Source: Thermoplasmata archaeon
GTDB lineage: Archaea > Thermoplasmatota > Thermoplasmata > Lutacidiplasmatales > UBA184
Length of the DNA stretch: 49,969 bases
Reading direction: 5' to 3'
NCBI GenBank assembly: GCA_022750435.1
Contig: JAKIVS010000015.1
Location: 1-49,969 of the forward strand
Below are positions 34,771 to 42,065 of this stretch, in pieces. The number at the start of each line of letters is the position of its first letter. Within the stretch, counting starts at the first letter, position 1. The notes beneath the pieces are model-generated. The model was not told the DNA's origin. It worked only from the letters and a program-made list of their open reading frames with translations, and did no database searches. Position numbers and translations under genes: made by a program.

Positions 34771-34806
34771 GGTCGCTCTGGGGGTGCGGTCGAGACGGAG
34801 TTTGCA

Positions 34807-34812
34807 CTATAA
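34807..34812 (-). promoter_or_regulatory. TATA box of serS
   Basis: TTATAG on the minus strand, centred 40 nt before the ATG at 34770, giving a leader of about 13 nt. The 172-nt divergent gap to the helicase gene also holds one AACCCTTTC element (34883-34891) and a weak GCTAAA box near 34905. Confidence 0.6.
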
Positions 34813-34942
34813 GTCCATCGAGAGCGCGAGCCGCGGCGTCCTCGCTCCCCGAACCGACGGGCGGAATCCGCGCCGAGTACCGAACCCTTTCTCCGGCCGA
34901 CCGGGCTAAACGCGGCTCCCGACTCGGGGCGTCGGGGAGCCT

Positions 34943-36700
34943 GTGGCGAAGGTGCGCACGCTCGAGGCGTTCGACGACGGAACCCCCGAGTCGCCCAAGG
35001 TTCCCGTCCGGCGCCCCGATGCCCTCCCGGGAATCTGGCAAGTCCACGACGGCTGGGTCGTCCATCCGCTCCTCGCGCCGGAGACGATCCGGGCCTTGCC
35101 GTTCCAGCTCGACCTGGCCCGCATCGCCCTCGCGGACGACCTCCTCGTCGTCCTGCCGACCGGGCTCGGGAAGACCGTGATTGCGGCCCTCGCGGGTGCC
35201 GAAGTCGCCCGACGCGGCGCCGGGAAGCTCCTGGTCCTCGCCCCGACCCGACCGCTCGTCCTCCAGCATGCGGAGGCGTTCCGGTCCTGGATCCCATCGC
35301 TCCGCATCGCCCGATTCACGGGCACGGTCCGACGGCCCGTCCGCGAAGGCGCCTGGGGCGACGCGGACGCGGTGTTCGCCACGCCGGAGCTCGTGGTCCA
35401 CGACATCGCCGCCGGGCGGTACTCGCTGACCGACGTCGGACTGATTGTCTTCGACGAGGCCCATCACACGACCGGCAACTACGCGTACGTCGCGGTGGCC
35501 GGGCGGTTCCGACAGGACCGCCGCCCCGACGCCCGCCTCCTCGCGCTCACCGCGTCGCCCGGGGGTCAGCAGGCCCGGATCGACGAGGTCGTCGGCGTTC
35601 TCGGTGTTCGCCGCGTCGAAGCTCGTCACCGCGACGAGCCGGGGGTCCGGGAGTACGTCCAACCCGTCGACGTCGAGCACCGATGGGTCGACTTGCCGCC
35701 GGAAATCCGGTCGATCCAGGAGGGGCTCCACGTCGCGAACCTCCGGGAGGGGCGCGCCCTCCAGAAGATCGGCTACCTCCGGAAGAAGCCGCTTGCCTCG
35801 CTGTCGGTGAAGGACCTCGTCGCGCTCCGGTCCGAGGTGTTCGCCCGGCCCGGACCGATGGTACGGAAGTTCGGCCCGTTGTTTCACCAGCTCGTCCTGC
35901 TCCACCTTCACCACGCTCTCGAGCGGCTCGAAACCCAGGGGGTCGAGCCGTTCGTCCAGTACGTCGAACGCGTCGCCGCGAAGCCGAAGCCGAGTCGCGG
36001 GGATACGGCGTTCCTGAAGGTCCCCGAGCTGGTCCAGGCCCTCGCCGAGGCTCGGGCGATCCTCACTACGGCGCACTCGACCTCGCATCCGAAGATCGAC
36101 GCCCTCCGCACGCTCGTGGCCGAGGAGTTCGAGCGACCCCGCGATCGACCGCCCCGGATCCTCGTGTTCGCGCAATTCCGGGACACGATCCAGGGGATTC
36201 GGGCCGCCCTCGACGGGGACGGCTGGAACACGGGTCGATTCGTGGGACAGTCGACTCGCGACGCCGACGACCCGGGGATGAAGCAGGGGGAGCAATCGGA
36301 GGTACTCCGACAGTTCCGCGAAGGGAAGTTCCCGATCCTGGTGGCGAGCAGCGTCGCCGAGGAAGGGCTCGACGTCCCCGACGTCGACCTCGTGGTGTTC
36401 TTCGAGTCGGTCCCGAGCGAGATCCGGGCCATCCAACGCCGGGGCCGCACCGGGCGCAGCTCCCTCGGCCGCGTCGTCCTCCTCCTGACGCGCGATACCC
36501 GCGACGTCGGCTACGAGAAGGCCGAGCAGCGCCGGGAGGAAGCGATGGTCCGGATCGTCCGTCGGATGAGCCGGGACTCGCGGCGGGCGCGGGCGGACGA
36601 GGCGCTCGCCGCACCCGAGGGGGAGAACGCCCCGACGGCGCCGTCTCCCTCGCCGAGCCGCCGTCGGGCGCCTCGCGCCTCCGTCGCGGCCGATAAATAG
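34943..36700 (+). CDS. Hef/FANCM-family superfamily 2 helicase without nuclease domain, 585 aa
   Basis: A DNA helicase or translocase of the Hef/MPH1/FANCM group that acts on forked or branched DNA. Motifs: Q-like LPFQLDLARIAL, Walker A PTGLGKT (72-78), motif Ia LAPTRPLVLQHAEAF, DEAH at 171-174 and motif III LTASPGG. A helical thumb-like insertion lies between the cores (about 235-360), and the second RecA core shows ILVFAQFRDT, VASSVAEEGLDVPDVDLV and AIQRRGRTGR. The C-terminus is a Pro/Ser/Arg tail, and the XPF-type nuclease and HhH domains found in euryarchaeal Hef are missing. The start is a GTG with GGGGAG 3 nt upstream. No nuclease gene follows. Confidence 0.9.
   Translation: MAKVRTLEAFDDGTPESPKVPVRRPDALPGIWQVHDGWVVHPLLAPETIRALPFQLDLARIALADDLLVVLPTGLGKTVIAALAGAEVARRGAGKLLVLAPTRPLVLQHAEAFRSWIPSLRIARFTGTVRRPVREGAWGDADAVFATPELVVHDIAAGRYSLTDVGLIVFDEAHHTTGNYAYVAVAGRFRQDRRPDARLLALTASPGGQQARIDEVVGVLGVRRVEARHRDEPGVREYVQPVDVEHRWVDLPPEIRSIQEGLHVANLREGRALQKIGYLRKKPLASLSVKDLVALRSEVFARPGPMVRKFGPLFHQLVLLHLHHALERLETQGVEPFVQYVERVAAKPKPSRGDTAFLKVPELVQALAEARAILTTAHSTSHPKIDALRTLVAEEFERPRDRPPRILVFAQFRDTIQGIRAALDGDGWNTGRFVGQSTRDADDPGMKQGEQSEVLRQFREGKFPILVASSVAEEGLDVPDVDLVVFFESVPSEIRAIQRRGRTGRSSLGRVVLLLTRDTRDVGYEKAEQRREEAMVRIVRRMSRDSRRARADEALAAPEGENAPTAPSPSPSRRRAPRASVAADK
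36692..36699 (+). promoter_or_regulatory. TATA box of the 40-aa membrane protein gene
   Basis: GATAAATA overlaps the stop codon of the helicase gene and lies about 32 nt before the ATG at 36728. It predicts a leader of about 5 nt. Confidence 0.6.
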
Positions 36701-36727
36701 GCCGCCACGGCTCGCGGACCGAGGACA

Positions 36728-36850
36728 ATGACGCTCGCCTCCCTGGCCCACCTGATCACCAGCGAGTTCGGCCTGGTGCTGTTCACGGCCGTCGGCGTCG
36801 CGCTGATGGTCTACCTCGCCTACTCGATGGCCCACGCCGAGAGCGAATAG
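36728..36850 (+). CDS. 40-aa single-helix membrane microprotein
   Basis: MTLASLAHLITSEFG is followed by a hydrophobic helix (LVLFTAVGVALMVYLAYSM, about 16-34) and a short acidic end (AHAESE). No family is recognised at this length. It is supported by a well-placed TATA box just upstream and by a typical membrane-protein composition, both unlikely by chance together. It lies between the helicase and stress-protein genes. A TATA box for the next gene is not visible, so it may share its transcript. Confidence 0.6.
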   Translation: MTLASLAHLITSEFGLVLFTAVGVALMVYLAYSMAHAESE

Positions 36851-36954
36851 GACGGCTCCATCGCGCGCGGTCAGGAGCGGAGCCGTCCCGCCCGTCCCAT
36901 GTCAACGTTCTTGAGGCCGTCGACCGTAGGTCCGCTCGAGGGGAGGGAGGAGAA

Positions 36955-37758
36955 CTGTACCGCCGGCTCCTGATCCCGATCAACGAACCCTCCGAGGTCG
37001 AGCCGATGATCCGGCTCGGCGCCCAACTCCTCGACGCGGACGGGGAGATCCGCCTGCTGCACGTCATCCCAACCACGACGCTCCCCGAGGTCACGCGCCA
37101 GTGGCGCGCCTCGGTCAACCTCGTCATCCCGGCCCACGAGACGGGCGCCGCCCTCGATGTCCGTGTGGACCCCGAGGTGCGGGCGAGCCGGGACGTCGCC
37201 GGGGAGATCCTCGAGAGCGCCGAGACCCACAGCGTCGACGCCATCCTGCTGACTCTGCGGGGGGACCGGCGAAGCCACAACCCGTTCGTGGGCCACACCG
37301 CGAGCGCCCTCCTCCACCACGCCACGTGCGACGTCATCGTCGTCAACCGTCTCGGGCTGATCGAGGAGAAGGTCCCCCGGATCCTGATCCCGACGTTCAC
37401 CGGCACGCCCCCGCCGAAGGCGCTCCAGATCGCCGAGGAGGTCGCCCTCCGACACAAGGGGATCCCGATCGTGACGCTGTACATCGCGGCCCGGGGCCGC
37501 GAGGCGTCCGACCTCGACGCGCCGTCCCGCTCGCCCCGCGGTGTCCCGCTCCGTCGCCGGCATTCCCTCTTCCCGGCCGCCCTCCTCGGACGCCGACGAC
37601 TCCCCGAGCTGATCCTCCAAGAGGCCGCCCGCGAGCGCTACGGACTCCTCCTCATCGGGGAAGAGGCCGGCCCGGCCGAGGGCCCGCTCCTCACACGGCG
37701 GTTCCTCGAAGAGATGTTCCGGACCGCCCCGTGCCCGGTGTTCGCGATCCGCGGGTGA
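36955..37758 (+). CDS. tandem universal stress protein, 267 aa, apparent CTG start
   Basis: Two USP-like nucleotide-binding folds in one chain. The first (about 1-135) begins LYRRLLIPINEPSEVE, the classic first strand, and ends CDVIVVNR. The second (about 140-267) begins VPRILIPTFTGT and ends TAPCPVFAIRG. The first annotatable ATG (37006) would remove the first strand. No in-frame ATG, GTG or TTG lies upstream within more than 100 nt. A CTG at 36955 directly precedes the domain, and a strong Shine-Dalgarno run (GGAGGGAGGAG, ending 36952) sits next to it. I therefore call CTG the start. The ATP-binding G-2x-G-9x-G motif is only partly visible. It lies 20 nt upstream of dphB in the same direction. 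Confidence 0.8.
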   Translation: MYRRLLIPINEPSEVEPMIRLGAQLLDADGEIRLLHVIPTTTLPEVTRQWRASVNLVIPAHETGAALDVRVDPEVRASRDVAGEILESAETHSVDAILLTLRGDRRSHNPFVGHTASALLHHATCDVIVVNRLGLIEEKVPRILIPTFTGTPPPKALQIAEEVALRHKGIPIVTLYIAARGREASDLDAPSRSPRGVPLRRRHSLFPAALLGRRRLPELILQEAARERYGLLLIGEEAGPAEGPLLTRRFLEEMFRTAPCPVFAIRG

Positions 37759-37778
37759 ACCGCGCGCCGGGACGACCG

Positions 37779-38567
37779 ATGGCCGAGCTCCTCTTCGTCG
37801 GCGCCGGGCTCGGCGACGAGAACGACCTCTCCCCGCGCACCATGGACGCCTTGCGGTCGTGCGAGCGCCTGTTCGCCGAGGAGTACACGAGCGAGCTCGC
37901 GGCCGGCACCGTGGGCCGGCTCGAATCGCTGCTCGGCCGTCCGATCGAACGTCTCGGTCGCGCGGAGTTGGAGGCGGAAGGGACCGTCCTCCACGCGTTG
38001 GCCGTCGCCCCCCGCGTGGCGCTGCTCGTGGCGGGCGACCCGTTCGTGGCCACGACCCACGTACATCTGCGGGTCGCGGCGGAAAAGGCGGGGCACCGCT
38101 GGCGCTACTTGCCCGGCGCGTCGATCCTGACGGCCGCCGTCTCGCTCCTCGGCCTCATGCATTACCGGTGTGGGCGGGTGGTCTCCCTTCCGTTCGCGGA
38201 CCCGGGGTTCGATCCGGCCTCGCCGTTCGAGGCGATCGGCCGGAATCGGGCCGCCGACTCGCACACCCTCGTTCTCCTCGATCTCCGCCCGGCCGAGCAC
38301 CGGTACTTGGGCGCGGCGGAGGCGCTCGCCCGGTTCGACCCCGACCGGAGCGCGCTGGCGAAGGTCGACCCGTCCACCGAGTTCGGCGTCGTCGCCCGCG
38401 TCGGACGCTCCGACGCCGCCGCGTGGTGGGGGACGCGGTCCGAACTGGCCGGCGTGGCGTTCGGACCTCCGCTGCACGCGCTCGTCGTGCCGGCGCCCCA
38501 GCTCCACTTCCAGGAGTTGGAGGCGGTCGCACGATGGCGACCGAACGGTCCGAGGACGGCCGTCTAA
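37779..38567 (+). CDS. dphB: diphthine synthase, 262 aa
   Basis: SAM-dependent methyltransferase that methylates the modified histidine of translation elongation factor 2 in diphthamide biosynthesis. Hallmarks of the tetrapyrrole-methylase fold are present: FVGAGLGDENDLSPRTMDAL at the start, CERLFAEEYTS, LLVAGDPFVATTHVHLRVAA, YLPGASILTAA and a Gly-Leu-x-x-Tyr-Arg-Cys-Gly segment. LVVPAPQLHFQELEAV is near the end. Length is normal for archaeal DphB. It begins 20 nt after the stress-protein gene and its stop overlaps, tail to tail, by 4 nt with the receiver-domain gene on the other strand. Confidence 0.95.
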   Translation: MAELLFVGAGLGDENDLSPRTMDALRSCERLFAEEYTSELAAGTVGRLESLLGRPIERLGRAELEAEGTVLHALAVAPRVALLVAGDPFVATTHVHLRVAAEKAGHRWRYLPGASILTAAVSLLGLMHYRCGRVVSLPFADPGFDPASPFEAIGRNRAADSHTLVLLDLRPAEHRYLGAAEALARFDPDRSALAKVDPSTEFGVVARVGRSDAAAWWGTRSELAGVAFGPPLHALVVPAPQLHFQELEAVARWRPNGPRTAV

Positions 38568-38956
38568 GCCGAGGGGGACTCGGCGACCGCGACGCCGAGC
38601 GCCTCGGCGAACTGTCGGATCCGGAACGGGCGTTGGAGGATCACATCCGGGCGGAGCAGCCCGTCCGACGCGGCGTGAGGTCGGCTCCCCGGCACGACCA
38701 GGATGACCCGGGGCGGAGGGTTCGACCCGCGGGCCGCCTCGAGCAGGTCGGTGTACGTTCCGTCCACGAGGTTGACGTCCGAGACGACCACGGTGGGGGA
38801 GGTCTGGCGAATCAGCTCGATCGCCTGGTGGGCCCCCTCGGCCTCGCCGACGACCCGGATATGGTGGAGACGGAGGAGTCCGCGGAGGAGCACGCGCGTC
38901 TCCTCGTCGCCGGCCGCCACGAGGGCGGTGGATTCGCTCACAGCGCTCGGCGACAT
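38564..38956 (-). CDS. stand-alone response-regulator receiver domain, 130 aa
   Basis: A single CheY-like receiver. Visible are the acidic pocket (AAGDEETRVLL) and the phospho-acceptor site D60 in TVVVSDVNLVDG. VILVVPGS covers the switch strand, and LQRPFRIRQFAEAL sits where KPF normally stands, so the conserved Lys is Arg. No output domain is present. No histidine kinase gene is in the window. A TTAAAG box on the minus strand (about 39007) lies within the end of the upstream gene and would give a leader of about 25 nt. It might act as a phosphorylation-controlled partner of an unlinked kinase, or be phosphorylation-independent because of the Lys change. Confidence 0.8.
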   Translation of the reverse strand: MSPSAVSESTALVAAGDEETRVLLRGLLRLHHIRVVGEAEGAHQAIELIRQTSPTVVVSDVNLVDGTYTDLLEAARGSNPPPRVILVVPGSRPHAASDGLLRPDVILQRPFRIRQFAEALGVAVAESPSA

Positions 38957-39007
38957 CGGACCACCGGGACCCGACCCGGTATTGGTACGGGGGACCGAAC
39001 TCCCCCT

Positions 39008-40576
39008 TTAAGTCTCCGACGCCGGCGCCGGGTCGGCCGAATCGAGTGCGCCCCAACGGACGACGCCGGCGCTCTGGAGCAACCGGTCGAGCGCCCCGTG
39101 ATAGTCGCTGGCCGACCCGCTCAGCACGGCCTTTGCGAGGTCCGCGAGCGAGGCACCGAACGTCCGCTCCGTCTCGGTGAACTGCCATTCGTGGGCGGCG
39201 AGGCGGCCCAACGCGGTGAGGAGCCCGACGGCGAGGCCGCGCTCTTTTCCCTCCCGCGGGAGGCGCTCCAGGAGCGCCTTCTCGGCTGCGGCCGCGCCCC
39301 TCGCCCGGAACGTGCGGGCGACAGCGTCCACGTAGGCGGCCTCGGGCGCCAGTCCCTGGAACGTGGGCAACTCCTTGCGCCGGGCGTCCTCCGCCCCCTT
39401 CCGCGCCGCGCGGGCCAGCAGTTCGCTCACCCGGCCGGGAGCGGCGCGGGCGTCGCGCACCAGTCGTTCGGCCTCCTTCGGGTCGGAGACGATGGCGCCG
39501 ACGATCTCGTCGGCGTGCTCGGGCCACAGGCGCTCCAGGGCCCGGCTCGCCCTCGGTTCGTCGATCTCGAAGAGGCCGTCCACCGACGGCAACGTCCGCT
39601 CGAGGGCGGTCCTCTCCTCCGGCGTGGGGGAGAGCGCCTCGATGAACTTCGCGCGGTCCGAGCCGTAGCAGACGCCGGCGGTCACGAACACCGGCGCCCG
39701 GCTCCGCTCGAGGCGGGGTCGGAGGAAGGCGAGGCAGGCGTCGAGCATTTCCCGGTCGCTCGAGCGGCCGAAGAGGTACCGCTTGCGGATCCCCCGCGGC
39801 AGGTCCGGGAGGTTCGCGTGGACGCACTCCTCGCCGCCGTGGCATTCCACGTTCAGGACGGCGCGGACGCCGAACTCCTTGAGGGGCTTCGGCACGGCGA
39901 GGTGGGCGGTCAGGGTCGCGAGCAGTTGCCGTTCGTGCTTCGCGCACGCTAAGCAGACCTTCCATCCTCGGTGCGCCGACGGCCACTCGACGAGCAGGTA
40001 CGGTCGACGTTCCCCCTTCGCAAGATGGGTGCACTGGAATTCGTCCCCCGATCCCGTCGGCGTGAGGCGGTACGGTTGCGCCGCGTTCTGAGCGGCGAGG
40101 AACGCCGCGGGGGGCTCCGGCGAGCGGCCCGTGCAGTACAGCGTTCGCTCGGTGGCGAAGAAGTAGAACCCCTTGCGGGCCCAGTCGAGGTAGCCGATCA
40201 AGAGTCGAGACGGGTCGTCGGCGTTCTGCACGGCGACGTTCGCCTCCCGGGACGTCCGGCCGAACGGCGCGAACGGAATCTCTCCGGACGGGTAGCGGGC
40301 CACGAGCATCGCCGGAAGGTCGGGTTCGAGGTAGAAGCGGAGCATGCCGGCCAAGGCGCGGGCCATCGGGTCGCCGCGCTTCATCAGGCGCTCGAGCTGG
40401 GCCTCGTCGTCCTGGACGCCCCGGACCGCTTCGAGATCCTCCTTCCGCTTGTCGAACTTCGCCCATGGGCCGGTCCCGATCCGTTCGGGGAGCAGCGGGG
40501 CGATCGAATCCCGCAGTTTCCCGGCCCTTCGGACGAGGTCGCTCTCCCGTCCGCCGCTCGCGCGCCGCGCTCGCAT
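39008..40576 (-). CDS. hypothetical protein with Cys clusters, 522 aa
   Basis: I do not recognise this family. It is soluble and mixed alpha/beta, with a conserved-looking N-terminal half (GTGPWAKFDKRKEDLEAV; RYPSGEIPFAPFGRTSREAN; WARKGFYFFATERTLYCTGR) and several Cys/His groups (CLACAKHER; CHGGEECVHANLPDLP) that may hold zinc. The C-terminal half is Ala/Leu/Arg-rich helix. The start at 40576 fits a leaderless transcript: a palindromic TACATATGTA box is centred 28 nt upstream. It stands alone between guaAa and the receiver gene, all on the minus strand. The clustered aromatic and Cys residues suggest an enzyme or nucleic-acid-binding protein, but no catalytic motif is identifiable. Confidence 0.75.
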   Translation of the reverse strand: MRARRASGGRESDLVRRAGKLRDSIAPLLPERIGTGPWAKFDKRKEDLEAVRGVQDDEAQLERLMKRGDPMARALAGMLRFYLEPDLPAMLVARYPSGEIPFAPFGRTSREANVAVQNADDPSRLLIGYLDWARKGFYFFATERTLYCTGRSPEPPAAFLAAQNAAQPYRLTPTGSGDEFQCTHLAKGERRPYLLVEWPSAHRGWKVCLACAKHERQLLATLTAHLAVPKPLKEFGVRAVLNVECHGGEECVHANLPDLPRGIRKRYLFGRSSDREMLDACLAFLRPRLERSRAPVFVTAGVCYGSDRAKFIEALSPTPEERTALERTLPSVDGLFEIDEPRASRALERLWPEHADEIVGAIVSDPKEAERLVRDARAAPGRVSELLARAARKGAEDARRKELPTFQGLAPEAAYVDAVARTFRARGAAAAEKALLERLPREGKERGLAVGLLTALGRLAAHEWQFTETERTFGASLADLAKAVLSGSASDYHGALDRLLQSAGVVRWGALDSADPAPASET

Positions 40577-40599
40577 CCGACGCGCCGAGCCGGCCTCGC

Positions 40600-40609
40600 T
40601 ACATATGTA
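40600..40609 (-). promoter_or_regulatory. palindromic TATA box of the 522-aa gene
   Basis: TACATATGTA, a 10-bp palindrome directly against the stop codon of guaAa and centred 28 nt before the ATG at 40576, predicts a leaderless mRNA separate from the guaAa operon. Confidence 0.65.
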
Positions 40610-41173
40610 CTACCGTCGGCAGAGCCCGACGAAGTTCTCGAAGATCCGTCGGCCGCCCTCGGTGTGCTCCACCTCGGGGTGGAACTGGATCCCCCAGACG
40701 GGGCGGCTCGGGTGGGCCATCACCTGGAACGGGCATGCCTCGGAGTGGCCGTACCCGGTCCATCCCGGCGGCAGGACGGCGACGTGGTCGTTGTGGTTCT
40801 CCCACACGGTGAGGTGGCGCGGAAGACCCGCCAGCAGGGGGATCTCGGGACCGTCGAGGTCGACCGCGACCCGGCCGAACTCGGGCTCGGTCGCCTTCAC
40901 GACCTTCCCACCAAAATGTCTCCCGAGGAACTGGTGGCCCACGCAGATGCCGAGCACCGGGACCCGGACCGTGTCGACCCAGTCGGCGACAGCCCCGAGG
41001 GTGTCGGTGCCTTCCAACGACAGGGCTCCCCCGGAGAGCACCGCTCCGTCGGCCTCGATCTCCGTCCAGGGGCGCGTGTTCGGGACGATCTCGGCCCGGA
41101 CCTCGAGGTCGCGGAGCATCCGGTACTCCCGGTGGGTCCACTGGCCGCCGTTGTCGATGACGGCGATCCTCAT
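40610..41173 (-). CDS. guaAA: GMP synthase glutaminase subunit A, 187 aa
   Basis: Archaeal two-subunit GMP synthase: this class I amidotransferase subunit releases ammonia from glutamine for XMP amination by a separate ATP-pyrophosphatase subunit, which is not in this window. Motifs: IAVIDNGGQWTHREYRML at the start, SGGALSLEG (oxyanion side), GICVGHQFLG with nucleophile C77, and GIQFHPEVEHTEGG with the His/Glu of the triad near 166-168. Length matches archaeal GuaAa. Its ATG overlaps the stop of the upstream membrane protein gene (ATGA), so it ends a four-gene overlapping operon that begins with ubiX. Confidence 0.95.
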   Translation of the reverse strand: MRIAVIDNGGQWTHREYRMLRDLEVRAEIVPNTRPWTEIEADGAVLSGGALSLEGTDTLGAVADWVDTVRVPVLGICVGHQFLGRHFGGKVVKATEPEFGRVAVDLDGPEIPLLAGLPRHLTVWENHNDHVAVLPPGWTGYGHSEACPFQVMAHPSRPVWGIQFHPEVEHTEGGRRIFENFVGLCRR

Positions 41174-41514
41174 GCCGGTCCCTCCGGAGAGTTCGGTGGG
41201 GGCGGGGCGCGACGCCGCAACTCCTGGACGTCCTCGGAGATGCGTTCGACGTCCTTCCGCATCCGCAGCATCTCCTCCTCGAAGCGGGTGAACCCGCCGG
41301 GCGACTGCAGCCGTTGCGAGATGTAGATCCCGACGAACAGCGCGCCGATGAGCGCGAGGATCGTGGTGAACACGAGCGCGAAGACGAACGACAGGAGGTT
41401 GCCGAGCGCCGACTGGACGGGGAGCGTGAACAGGTGGGTGAGCTCCGCCACCTCGACGAACAAGAGCGCCGCGATGACGATGACCCAGAAGGCGATCGCG
41501 CGGGACGGTCTCAC
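41170..41514 (-). CDS. two-helix membrane protein with cytoplasmic coiled coil, 114 aa
   Basis: Starts with a GTG overlapping the previous stop (GTGA). Residues 6-26 and 38-66 are membrane helices; residues about 70-100 form a charged heptad-like segment (FEEEMLRMRKDVERISEDVQELRRR), followed by a Pro-rich end. The plan resembles small membrane scaffold or division-associated proteins, but no family is recognised. Both neighbours overlap by 4 nt, so it is translated with the exported-domain protein upstream and GuaAa downstream. Confidence 0.7.
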   Translation of the reverse strand: MRPSRAIAFWVIVIAALLFVEVAELTHLFTLPVQSALGNLLSFVFALVFTTILALIGALFVGIYISQRLQSPGGFTRFEEEMLRMRKDVERISEDVQELRRRAPPPPNSPEGPA

Positions 41515-42065
41515 AGGGAGCCTCCCGCGGGGACCGTCTCCAGCAGGAACGACAGCGGGAGGTCGTCGACCGGGGTCGCGCTACTCCCGGACCCGGCGGG
41601 GATGTACGGGGTCTCGTACAGGATTCCCGCAGCGAGGTCGAACGCGAACACGCCCACGAACGACACCTGGGTCCCGGCGGCGTCGACGTACACCGCCGTG
41701 ACGTTGACGGCGACGGGGTTGGCCCCCGTCGTGACGAGGGTGACGAGCACGTTCGTCTCGGTCACCGGGCGGCCGAAGGAGAGGTTGCCCATCGAGGGAG
41801 GAGCGGGCCAGGAGAAGTTCGCGGCGAGCGAAACGGCGATGGAGGTGTACCGAACATCTCCGAGGCCCCGAACGTAGAAGTGGGTGGCATTCCCCCCGAC
41901 GACGCGGTCCACCTCCAGCTCCGCCTCGGTGGGCAGGCTACCGGCCGAAGGCGCCGCCGAGGAGAGCAGGTTCGGCGTCAGAACGATCAACACCACGAGC
42001 AAGGCCACGATGGCCACGAACGGGGTCGGGAAGTACGGGCGGAGGGCGTCCAGAAGGCCGGTCAC
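41511..42065 (-). CDS. membrane-anchored protein with exported beta domain, 184 aa
   Basis: The GTG at 42065 overlaps the ubiX stop (GTGA) and places a hydrophobic helix (VAIVALLVVLIVLTPNLL) at residues about 18-36. The remainder is beta-rich with several N-x-S/T sequons (GGNATHFY, ANFSWP, GNLSFG, VNVTAV), so it is probably outside the cell as a single-pass anchored domain. A longer open frame upstream is antisense shadow of ubiX. No family is recognised. Confidence 0.7.
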   Translation of the reverse strand: MTGLLDALRPYFPTPFVAIVALLVVLIVLTPNLLSSAAPSAGSLPTEAELEVDRVVGGNATHFYVRGLGDVRYTSIAVSLAANFSWPAPPSMGNLSFGRPVTETNVLVTLVTTGANPVAVNVTAVYVDAAGTQVSFVGVFAFDLAAGILYETPYIPAGSGSSATPVDDLPLSFLLETVPAGGSL

